A DNA stretch of 64,000 bases, taken from assembly GCA_963826795.1 (NCBI GenBank), contig CAWGYT010000003.1, positions 62,001-126,000 of the forward strand, written 5' to 3'. Source of the DNA: CAWGYT01 sp963826795. Lineage in GTDB: Bacteria; Planctomycetota; Planctomycetia; Pirellulales; Pirellulaceae. This document shows positions 18,425 through 27,608 of this stretch, one piece after another. The notes below the pieces were generated by a model. It was not told where the DNA came from. It searched no databases and worked only from the letters and a program-made list of their open reading frames with translations. Position numbers and translations under genes: made by a program. How positions within the stretch are numbered: the first letter of the stretch is position 1; each line of letters starts with the position of its first letter.

Positions 18425-18580
18425 TTAAGCGTCGTGTCGCTTGAGTTTTTCCAGATGCGCGAGCAGTTCCTCGTCGTCGGCCCAGCCGTTCAGGTAATAG
18501 CAGATCATTTCGCAGGTTCGCTTGGTCGGCTTGCGGCCAGTCCACAAGCGGATCACCACCCGCGCGAAAAGGGGATCGCG
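18425..18580 (-). pseudogene. C-terminal gene fragment next to the intron 3' end
   Basis: On the - strand, immediately after the proposed intron 3' boundary (18581), a coding-like stretch runs to a TAA near 18425. It reads ARVVIRLWTGRKPTKRTCE, then ICYYLNGWADDEELLAHLEK, then LKRHDA. The open frame continues back into intron sequence (MRGATGNGRPYRDPL), which is typical of chance readthrough from intron domain VI. It is probably the downstream exon of a disrupted gene. I do not recognise the family. Confidence 0.35.
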
Positions 18581-18650
18581 GTAGGGACGACCGTTACCGG
18601 TCGCCCCCCGCACAGATCCGTACGTGAAGAACTACCTCATACGGCTCCTC
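18581..18650 (-). ncRNA. Group II intron 3' end (domain V/VI-like)
   Basis: Read on the - strand, 18647-18615 folds as a domain V-like hairpin. It starts GAGCCGTATG with the AGC triad, closes with CACGTACGGATC, and has a small internal bulge. It is followed by a second strong hairpin, GGGGCGACCG-GTAA-CGGTCGTCCC, with CTAC at its end, like domain VI and the A-Y intron terminus. This order and the GTGCGGGGGGCGA text between them are typical of bacterial group II introns. No reverse transcriptase lies upstream. Confidence 0.55.
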
Positions 18651-19345
18651 CGTCAGGTCAAACGATCACGAAACGAGTTTCGCTACCAGTCGTCATTGCC
18701 GTGCCATGTGAGTGACACGAAATCCGGCACTGTGTCCGGCATGTCCACGGCAGATCGACAACAGTTCCCTTCGGTGACTCCCTTTCCTCGACGGACTCCG
18801 CCACTGCGGATGCAGTTTCGTTCGCCCGCGTCGTCAGTAATACGAAGTCATCTGACTTCCCATCCACGTCCATGCCAGCCGTGCCCTCAGTGAGGTTCGC
18901 TGACCGTCCTCGACGTCGCCGCCAAGGAGCCGATGGGATCTCCCGGTTCTCGCGCTTGGAGTTTCCATACATGCACCAGGTCTTCGACTCCGTCGCGTCC
19001 GCGGGGTGCTCGCCAGCGAGCGCACCCAACGGTGTTGCCTTCCGCCACCTGAACGACGTCGGCACACGAGATGAAAATCTTTCGGAGCTCAATACTGGGC
19101 CTGCGTGTACCCCTGCCGTTGCTACACCCACCGTGTTGCCACGATCAGCGTACGACTCAGGGCCAGCGTGCCGGGCTAGGGCTTCGCTGTAAGACTCTTT
19201 CATTCTCAACTCCAAGCCGGTTTATCCCGGCGCTTTCTCAGGTCTCTTTTTCGAGGCAACTTACGGCAAATGCAGAAGGTGATGCGAGGGGCATCGAGTG
19301 GCGGGTCTGGAGCTTTCTTTGATAGACCGTCTGGAGTTTTCTTTC
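18651..19345 (-). mobile_element. Group II intron remnant without reverse transcriptase
   Basis: The - strand from about 19270 downward matches text I know from the region before the ORF of bacterial group II introns. In translation this gives MKESYSEA, ARHAGPESYADRGN, VHAGPVLSSER and KTWCMYGNSKRENREIPS. After about 18900 it runs directly into domain IV-like text and then the domain V/VI hairpins at 18581-18650. The reverse transcriptase/maturase that normally sits in domain IV is missing entirely. The translated forms are RNA sequence, not a protein. It would need a helper in trans to move. Confidence 0.55.
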
Positions 19346-19420
19346 CATCTGCGTTCATGTCCGCATTACCTCCGGTGGAGTTCTCGGACCGCTGCGAGCG
19401 ACTTCCTCCCGCAGACAAAT

Positions 19421-19835
19421 GGGATCTCCCGGTTCTCGCGCTTGAAGTTTCCACACATGCACCAGGTCTTCGACTCCGTCGCGTCCGCGGGGTGCTCGCC
19501 AGCGTGCGCACCCAACGGTGTTGCCTTCCGCCACCTGAACGACGTCGGCACACGAAATGAAAACTCTTTCGGAGCTCAGTACTGGGCCTGCGTGTGCCCC
19601 TGCCGTTGCTACACCCAACGTGTTACCACGATCAGCGTACGACTCAGGGCCAGCGTGCCTGGCTGGGGCTTCGCTGTAAGACTCTTTCATTCTCAACTCC
19701 AAGCCGGTTTATCCCGGCGCTTCTCAGGTCTCTTTTTCGAGGCAACTTACGGCAAATGGGAAGAAGGCGATGTGAGGGGCATCGAGTGCTCGGTCTGGAG
19801 CTCTCTTAGATAGACCGTCTGGAGTTTTTTTTGTT
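19421..19835 (-). repeat. Tandem duplicate of the intron 5' part (486-bp period)
   Basis: GGGATCTCCCGGTTCTCGCG at 18935 recurs at 19421, and TTACGGCAAATG at 19261 recurs at 19747, both 486 bases apart. The copies stay alike through GGGGCATCGAGTG to TAGACCGTCTGGAGTTTT (19323 and 19811). They differ by scattered substitutions and 1-2 base indels, so the duplication is not new. This copy has only the 5' section of the intron, not the 3' hairpins. Confidence 0.75.
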
Positions 19836-19985
19836 GGTGGAAAGTAGACCGTCTGGATCTTTGGGTGGAAAGTAGACCGTCTGGATCTTTGTTTGTCTGG
19901 ATCTTTGTTTGGTCTGGATCTTTGTTGTCTGTCTGGATCTTTGTTGTCTGGATCTTTGTTGGATCTTTGTCAGTCAGTTCAAAGA
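19836..19985 (+). repeat. AGACCGTCTGGATCTTTG repeats
   Basis: GGTGGAAAGTAGACCGTCTG is repeated at about 19836 and 19864. A run of degenerate GTCTGGATCTTTGTTT units follows down to about 19970. The core AGACCGTCT is the reverse complement of the 10-mer at 18117-18256. From 19986 to 20260 I see no gene. Confidence 0.75.
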
Positions 19986-20260
19986 CCGAAAAGGAAATGC
20001 GGGCTGGGCGGGCTGGGGTGACTGCGAAAAATTTGGGCGTTCTATCTGCCGGAGTGGATCCGCGTCACTCTCCCGGACGATGGGATTGCTGGGGCTGAAC
20101 GGCCTATCGCAAGCTGAGTCACATCGTGAAGCTGGTTTGTTCGGAGATAGCTTGCAGACGCGACGTCAGCGAGTGAGACCGCCCGTTCGTTGCTCGCCGG
20201 CGGCGGGCGTTCTCCTGCCACACCGCTTAAGGGCGCTGAATTCAACCAGGAGTCGACGAG

Positions 20261-21307
20261 ATGTCCGCGACAAGGTGGCACAGGTTGATCGCATGTTCAT
20301 GGATCTTGTGGGCAACTCAGGTATTGTTGCTATCGCTCCCAAACCCAGGCTTGCTGTACGCCGCGCCGTGTGACGAATACGAAAGTCGGGAGAGTTGTGG
20401 TTCGAGCGGCGGGCTGTTCGCTGGAGGAGAAATCGTGTTCTTCCGGCCGCGGTTGCAACAGAACGAAGCAATCAGTTACACAGCCGGTGCTTTTTCTGAT
20501 CTGGAGAACCTAGCTTTTAACTTCAGTCACCATGCTTCGCCGAGAGTCTGGTTGGGCTACGAGAACAGCGAAGGCCTCGGCGTCCGAAGTCGGTATTTCT
20601 ACTACGATGACGGCGATTCCCGCGGTGCGTCTCAAATCAGCAATGGTAACCGAACTGTTTTGCGCAACCTTGAGGGGCTTGTCGGGAGCGGATGGTCGAG
20701 TGACCTGACAGCGAACAGTTTTCCGAAGCAAACGATGATCGTGAACACCGGACTTCGCTTGCAGACGTGGGATCTGGAGGGCACTCAGGCCCTTGATTTC
20801 GGCAGGGCGACGGTGCAATTCGCTGGCGGCATTCGTTACGCGAACACGGAGTCCTGGGTGGACGCAACCGTCGAGCCAGCAACTGGATTCGGAATTGATC
20901 AGCAATTCGTAAATGCCGCTTATCGAGGCTGGGGACCCACGTTCGCGATCGATGCGCGGCGACGGCTTTCGGGCCGTAACGTCGCACTCAAAGCAGGCTT
21001 GCGTGCGTCGGCTCTCGCGGGTGAATTGGATTTCGTCGCGGGGCCCGATGAATTCCTCGCGGGGCCTAATCGAATTGACAGGTTGTTCCGTCGCATCGAT
21101 CAAAAGAGCGGTTTGTTTATCGGCGAAGTCTCGATCGGAGTGGATTGGACTCACGCGGGTCGATTTGCAGACGTCGTGTTGGGCGCCGGGTGGGAGGGCC
21201 AGTATTGGAACGGCTTGCCCCTGGCTACCCGCATGGGCGCGAACTTTGACGACCCCGGCGATCTGCTTGCCGATGGCTTCACGCTCTCGGTTACCTTCAT
21301 CCGTTAG
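20261..21307 (+). CDS. Lpg1974-type outer-membrane β-barrel protein
   Basis: 348 residues. AGGAG stands 8 bases before ATG 20261. The signal region is IACSWILWATQVLLLSLPNP, followed by a short Cys-bearing linker (CDEYESRESCGSSG). A barrel-like series of amphipathic strands follows: GLFAGGEIVFFRPRL, PRVWLGYENSEGLGVRSRYF, VNTGLRLQTWDLEG, ATVQFAGGIRYAN, FAIDARRRLSG, VALKAGLRASALAGEL and FIGEVSIGVDWTH. The end FTLSVTFIR is compatible with a terminal outer-membrane strand. Planctomycetes hold many such paralogues. It converges on the giant gene with 9 bp between the stop codons, so their transcripts must overlap unless terminated inside the genes. Confidence 0.75.
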   Translation: MSATRWHRLIACSWILWATQVLLLSLPNPGLLYAAPCDEYESRESCGSSGGLFAGGEIVFFRPRLQQNEAISYTAGAFSDLENLAFNFSHHASPRVWLGYENSEGLGVRSRYFYYDDGDSRGASQISNGNRTVLRNLEGLVGSGWSSDLTANSFPKQTMIVNTGLRLQTWDLEGTQALDFGRATVQFAGGIRYANTESWVDATVEPATGFGIDQQFVNAAYRGWGPTFAIDARRRLSGRNVALKAGLRASALAGELDFVAGPDEFLAGPNRIDRLFRRIDQKSGLFIGEVSIGVDWTHAGRFADVVLGAGWEGQYWNGLPLATRMGANFDDPGDLLADGFTLSVTFIR

Positions 21308-21316
21308 CACTTCGGT

Positions 21317-24300
21317 CTAGAGCAAGTCAAGGATTGAGTCGAGTGAGTCGTCCGATTCAAGATCGTCGATCTCATCAACATCGGCGTCCTCGAGCAGGCC
21401 AAACTTAGAGAACAACAAGTCACGGCGCTCCGCTTCATTCAGCCCGTTTGCTCGTCCCTTCGCGAACTTGGCTGCATCACGACTGGGGCTGACGCGGGAG
21501 AACAAGTCATCCGAACTTGATTCCATTCCGAGGCGAGTCAGCCTGTCGGCTCGCTCATTGCGTCCTCGCCCAGCACGCCAGGCTGCCAGGGCCAGGTCCA
21601 TGGCAGCAGCAGCCGGCGATTCCGGAACGCGTCGAACGCCGCTGTCGAGTGTCGCCCCCATCAGCGACGTGTCACTTACGTGCGTTCTGCCCAACGCATG
21701 ACCGAGCTCATGCATGACGACCGTCAACAGATCAATTCGGTTGAGGGCGGGGCTTGACTGTCGAGCGACCAAGTTTCCAAACGTGTCGTGTTGTTCGAAT
21801 TCAAGGTCGTCTTCGGGCGTCAGATCGACGAACCAGCCGTGCCCTGCGGCGTCACGGTCGATGTAGATCGTGTCTCCCGAAAGCTCAGCGAGTTGAAGGC
21901 CGGGCAAAGTCGTGATGTGGAACTCGAATTGGCTGCCAAGCGTTGCCACTCGAGAATCCGCCGGCGTCACGCTTGCCCAGCGGCTGATTGCTTCCCTGGA
22001 GATGGCTTCCAATTCGTCCTTCCCGAGCTCATCTTGTAAGAGCGATGGACGCAGGGGCGCGGCCGCAGCAGTCAGGCTACTGCCACCGCCCGAAGACTCA
22101 TACGCGGGATCATCGGTACTGACCTTAACGCGATCGAAGGAGGTCGTCCCGTCGCGTGACAACAAGCCAAAGTCTCCGTCCACGACCACGGCGTTGAATG
22201 CGTGCCCGATCAGAACCTGGCCGTTTAGATCCACGCTCACGGTTCGCCCACTCAATGAAACGCCGAGCTGATAGTCCTGGTTCGCGCTAATCGTGCGGTC
22301 AACGGCGGCGTCGATGGACCAGCCGTGTCTTGACGTATGGTGCCCAATCAGGACTTGATCGCTCTCGGCGGAGATGGCCACAAATTTGAATTCTTCAGGA
22401 TCGTTCTGGTCAAAGATGATGCCGCCGCTGGACAGCGTCCTGAAGTTCGCCTCAAGCTGCAGGACCGACGTCCCAGAAACACTCAGATTGTACCTGCTGA
22501 TCGCTCGATCTTCGTTCGCTGCGGGAACGGCTTCATAGCGATTCGCGCCGGTTACCTGCCATTGGCCTTGCTCAACCGAGAGCAAATCAGCCAGGCCGTC
22601 ACTAAAGTCGTCAGTATCTTCGAATGTGATTTCCGGTGGCACGATTTGAGCCGTAACATTGTCAATGCGGGCCTTGGAATTGTCCGAGCCGATGCCGACG
22701 AAACCGTGATTGATTCCGTGGGAGATACCATCTTGATCGATCCGCGGGGCGAACGCGTGCGTCAAAACGTCGTCGTTGTCCACGACCAACGTTGCCGTGA
22801 CACCGTTGATGGCCAGCAGGACGTTGTAGTCCTCATCCGGCTTCAGCTGTGAGGAGGTTTGCACATCGACATGCCATCCGTTCGCGTCGCGATGACCCAT
22901 TTGCAACTTATTGGTGGAGATATTCACGCCGGCAAACTTGAAGTCAAGCGGACCCTGATAATCAAAAATCAGATGCGCGTTCGATTTCAGACCCCCGATC
23001 GGCTTGCCGCCGTTGATCGTGGCCTGCAATTCGAAGTAGGTCGGTAAGATGTGATCGACGTAGAGCACAGCGGCCGCATCGCTTCCCAGCACTTCGGGCG
23101 CCACTTCCAACCGGCCACCGTTGATCGTGAAAACGCCACTGTCGACGGCGAAGGCATCAAGGCCACCTTGGTTGAAGTTTGCCGTCTGCAGCTTTTTCCG
23201 CGGTCCACCCTGAATGTTGCCGGGTTGGGGATCGTCGGGTGCTCCCGTCTGGTCCTGCCAGTCGAAATCGCGTTGCGTGACAAGGCCCAGCTCGCCTTCG
23301 GGCTCGCCGTTGCGATTTTCACCGCTACCGGTATCGTCGAACCGCGTTGGGTCGGCTCCGTCACTCTCAGACAGGTCATAGAGATATTCGTAGATTGACT
23401 GCTGGGGTGCTCGGCTAATCGTCGGCGGACCAAAATTGGAAAATGGCACCAGGTAGGAATTGAACTCGCCCGCCCAATCGATCAATCGGTCACCACCTGC
23501 ATTTGTGCCATGCCCGGCGTCAACGTTGGCCATCAGCACGTCACGTCCGGCGCCGCCGTAGGCAATGTCCTCGTAGCTCGGCTCCGTGCCGTCAGGGGCA
23601 TCATTCAAGCCGTTGTTGGTTTCCAGGTTGTCATCGGCGTTGAGCAGATCGTCACCGTAACCACCGTAGATGTGGTCGCGACCGGTTCCCCCGACTAACC
23701 AATCGTTGCCTAGATCTCCGAAGATCACGTCGTCGCCGTCACTGGGGGTTGTGCCATCCATGAGGTCATTCGCGTTGACTTCGAAATTCAGCAGGAATTC
23801 AACGCCTTGATCCATGCCAGGCATAAGAGGCATGTCAATCGCTTGACCATCGTCTCCGAGAACGATCTTGTGACGCGGCAAGAATTCGTCATAGAGTGCG
23901 AATTCCGCGGCTGCGTAGCGTTCGTATCCCAAAACGCCACCCGGATTCGACGGTGTGTCGTAACCAATCACGACGCGCGTGACGACTCCGTCTACCACCG
24001 CCTGAGCAGCGGCCTCGGATAAAGCTTCCGCGCCGGAAATTGCATCGTCGCCCGATCCTCCATGGAGGAAGTCGTTGTCCCATCCCCCGTAGATGATGTC
24101 GTCGGCGTATAAGGGCACGAACTGCGCATCCCCCTGAGGATCAACGTTGAATGGAGTCAGATTGACGGTCTTTTTGAGCTCGCCCGTCACATTGATGTAC
24201 GACAGTTGCACGCCCCCTGGCGTACTGATCTCCTTGGAATCGGCATTGTTGTCGACCTCGACCTTCGAGATGCCGTATAGCGGCTCCGACAGCTCGCTCG

Positions 24301-27300
24301 TGTTCCCGGGGACATTGCGACTGGTGTAAATGCGTCCGTCGTCGCCCAGTATCCCGTCACGACCAGTGCCACCAGAAATCCAATCATGTCCCCAGCCGCC
24401 GACGATGTCGTCATCCTGGCCCTCGCCGTAGACCACATCGTTGCCAACCTGGGCGTAGATCGTATCATCCCCCGACTCGCCGTGGATCTCGTCGGCAGTC
24501 CCGTTGTCCGCTTCCGCTCCGGGATTCCCCGTCGATGCCGGGTCGAAGTCCGGTCCACCCTCGGTGTAGTCGACCAGTTGGACCGCGCGTGGGATGATCT
24601 TCCGTGTTTCGCTATAGTCGTCGTAGTTGAACGCTAAGAAACCGTCGAACGTGGCAACTCCACCGATCATGCCTGCTCCTGGTACAGGAGCCCGCACGAC
24701 CAGTCCGGCACTCGTCGTAATCCCCACAAGCCGGTAGATGTTGGCATTGTCACCCGCCACCGTATCGGCGTCGAGTGCATGTCCCTCGTCAATCCCGCTA
24801 TCCCCAGTGTTGTTCCGTGCCAGGTCCGTGCCAGCACCTCCAAAGATCAGGTCCGAACCGTCGGGACGCTGGCTTTCATCACCCGCGAGCCCGATGAACA
24901 GTTCCGAGCTTCCACCCACGATATCATCTTGTCCCAGGTTGCCGAAAATGACGTCGTCGCCCCCGTTGCCTTCGATGTAGTCGTCGCCGTCAGTGGAAAA
25001 CTCGAACGAGGGTCGCACGCGTAGCGTCCCCACTTCGATCACCGTCGAGTCATCGTTGGGACTGGGCAAGCTTCCATTCCGACTCGCGCCAACCGGCAAA
25101 CCGTACAACGTCATGCCTTCGATCGTGCCATCGCCTTGGATGACGTCATTGCCAAGTTGTCCAAAGATTTCGTCGTCGTCGCCACCACCCGCAATGTAGT
25201 CATCGCCGTGAGTGGCCAACTTCTCGACGTCGGTCTCAAAGTCGTCTCGATGATCGTAGATCTCGATGGCACGCGAGACCCGTCCGTCTCCGTAAACTCC
25301 GTCCGGCGTCAGTTGTTCGCCCCCGGCAACCAACGCTTCCCCATCGCCATTCGGGGAGTTGGAATCGCCGTAGATCGTTGTTCCGAGCAGAATCTGCATT
25401 CGCGGACTTAGCGTGTCGCCGCGCCGCGTCACCCGGGCGTTATCGCCAGCGATCACGTCGTTGCCGGTTCCGCCGTCGAGGAAGTCTCCCTCGTCGTGTG
25501 CGGCTTCGTCAATTGAGCCGTTCACGAAGAAAGTGGTTGCGACGTTGTGGCCGCCGATCAGATCGTCGTCGTCGGCCCCACCAAAAATCGTGTCGGCTCC
25601 CTGTTGGCCCAGAAGAATATCCTGATCACTCTGCCCAGGCAGGATCGTGCCGGCCGCCGTACCACCGAGAATATTGTCGGCCCCACCAACGCGAATCGGA
25701 ACTGGGCTGTGATCTGCATCGTCGAAGTCTTCGGTGTCAATCGCAGTAAACGTGAACTGTGGATCGTATGTCGACAGCGGCAAGAGTGTGGCGTCGATGC
25801 CTGGGTTGGCAAGTGTCGCGCTGGGAGCGACTGGTCGCAACTCTCCGTGATCGCCGAATACCAGATCGTTGCCCAATCCCGCGACAATCGTGTCGCCGGC
25901 CGTACCACCGAGAATGATATCGTTACCAAGGCCCGTCGTCAGCATGTCCGCGCCACCGATCGTGGGCGCCGTTGTCGTAATGTAATCAATGTCGTCTTCC
26001 GCACCGACGGTATGGTAACTGGGGTCCGAATCGGGCGTATACGAATAACTGTATTCGGAGTTCGCGGGGATGTCCGGATTCACGGATTGGGTTGGATCCA
26101 CACGCACCGTAACGGTCTGCTCGGCACCTGCCGCATCGTTCAGCGTTTGAGCGAAGACCAGCAGTCCGCTGTCGCCGAGTACCAAGTTGTTGCCGTCGCC
26201 GGCGTCGACCACATCGCGGAAGTCGCCGCTGGTCGCCGTCTCCAGCGTGTCGCCCGAGACGCCAGCCAGGATGATGTCATTGCCGCCGAGCGTCGTGACG
26301 CGGTCGTTGCCGCCGATCGCCGGCGCCGTGGACATCACGCGCCCGAGCGTAATCGTCGCCGGTCCGAATGTCGCTCCGTCGCCCAAGCGGGCCGCATCGC
26401 TCGTGGCCGACACGATCTGCCCGTTGTCGCCGAAGACCAGGTTGTCGCCGGCCCCCGCTGCGATCTCATCGCCACCCGCGCCGCCGAGGATCAGGTCGAC
26501 GCCGCTGCCGGTGGTGATCAGGTCGGCCCCGCCGACACTCCAGGCGGTCGACTCGATCCAGTCCAGATCGCTGGGATCGCTGTCCGAGGTGTAGCCGTAG
26601 GTGTAAACCGCGGTCTCCGTATCGACCGGAACGCCGCCGTTGAGCGGGTCCGTTGCGTCCACCGGCTTCGTCGGATCGACGGCCAGGGAAATTTCCGCCG
26701 TCGTCGACGCATTGTCCAGCGGTTGAGCGAAGACCAGCAGTCCGCTGTCGCCCAGCACGAGATTGTTGCCGTCGCCGGCGTCGACCACATCGCGGAAGTC
26801 GCCGCTGGTCGCCGTCTCAAGCGTGTCGCCCGAGACGCCGGCCAAGATGATGTCATTGCCGCCGAGCGTCGTGACGCGGTCGTTGCCGCCGATCGCGGGC
26901 GCGGTCGACATCACCCGCCCGAGCGTAATCGTCGCCGGTCCGAATGTCGCTCCGTCGCCCAAGCGGGCCGCATCGCTCGTGGCCGACACGATCTGGCCGT
27001 TGTCGCCGAAGACCAGGTTGTCGCCCGAATCCGCTGCGATCTCATCGCCGCCCGCGCCGCCGAGGATCAGGTCGACGCCGCTGCCGGTGGTGATCAGGTC
27101 GGCCCCGCCGACACTCCAGGCGGTCGACTCGATCCAGTCGAGATCGCTGGGATCGCTGTCCGAGGTGTAGCCGTAGGTGTAAACGGCGGTCTCCGTATCG
27201 ACCGGCACGCCGCCGTTGAGCGGGTCCGTTGCGTCCACCGGCTTCGTCGGATCGACCGCCAGGGAAATTTCCGCCGTCGTCGCCGCATCGTCCAGCGGTT

Positions 27301-27608
27301 GAGCGAAGACCAGCAGTCCGCTGTCGCCGAGCACCAGGTTGTTGCCGTCGCCGGCGTCGACCACATCGCGGAAGTCGCCGCTGGTCGCCGTCTCCAGCGT
27401 GTCGCCCGAGACGCCAGCCAGGATGATGTCATTGCCGCCGAGCGTCGTGACGCGGTCGTTGCCGCCGATCACCGGCGCGGTCGACATCACCCGCCCGAGC
27501 GTGATCGTCGCCGGTCCGAATGTCGCTCCGTCGCCCAAGCGGGCCGCATCGCTCGTGGCCGACACGATCTGGCCGTTGTCGCCGAAGACCAGGTTGTCGC
27601 CCGAATCC
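21317..27608 (-). CDS. Giant secreted protein, segment 4 (C-terminal)
   Basis: About 2,095 residues ending at TAG 21317-21319. It starts in the 192-residue array (27.6-26.1 kb) and goes on through diverged RTX-type repeats with spacers (26.1-23.4 kb; GGAGTDLARNN, GGTGRDHIYGGYGDDLLNAD). Two LamG-like domains follow (23.2-22.1 kb), then a metzincin-like domain (22.04-21.58 kb) and an Arg/Asp/Glu-rich C-terminus (LTRLGMESSSDDLF, AERRDLLFSKFGLLEDADVD). The tail is acidic and ends in hydrophobics (DSILDLL), in the style of type I secretion signals; that is inference only. The end lies 9 bp from the stop of the outer-membrane protein gene. Confidence 0.9.
21580..22040 (-). other. Metzincin-like domain 2 of the giant protein
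   Basis: HELGHALGRTH (21680-21712) fits the zinc motif HEXXHXXGXXH exactly. It is followed by DTSLMGATLD, where SLM can be the Met-turn. Upstream are ISREAISRWASVTPA, FEFHITTLPGLQLAEL, IYIDRDAAGHGWFVDLTP and LNRIDLLTVVM. It shares its order and words with the domain at 58.9-59.4 kb, so the two are duplicates. All three zinc histidines and the Glu are present. Confidence 0.8.
22110..23200 (-). other. Two LamG-like β-sandwich domains
   Basis: Domain 1 (about 23200-22650) runs from NFNQGGLDAFAVDSGVFTIN through LPTYFELQATINGGKPIGGL, KFAGVNISTNKLQMGHRDAN and GWHVDVQT to GFVGIGSDNSKARIDNV. Domain 2 (about 22625-22110) runs from FSDGLADLLSVEQGQWQVTG through LQLEANFRTLSSGGIIFDQN, KFVAISAESDQVLIGHHTSR and GWSIDAAVD to GDFGLLSRDGTTSFDRVKV. 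The two align with each other. Such domains usually bind sugars or other ligands. Confidence 0.7.
23450..26160 (-). other. Diverged RTX-type Ca-binding repeats, C-terminal block
   Basis: Nonapeptide-like turns recur between spacers: GDDYIEGNGGDDVIFGNLG, GSDLIFGGAGTD, GESGDDTIYAQVGNDVVYGE, GWGHDWISGGTGRDGILGDD, GGWDNDFLHGGSGDDAISG, GDLGNDWLVGGTGRDHIYGG. They fit GGxGxDxux loosely and should form Ca-stabilised β-rolls. Spacers of 30-100 residues separate groups, so this is not one continuous roll. Confidence 0.82.

Noticed and set aside
18658..19702. Two - strand frames of 185 and 115 codons (MELRMKESYSEA...)
   Set aside because: The text is the well-known chance translation of group II intron RNA upstream of the maturase, not a protein.
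19986..20260. Transposase fragment (FWAFYLPEWIRVTLPDDGI) upstream of the outer-membrane gene
   Set aside because: Only a short frame with no recognisable family; insufficient support.
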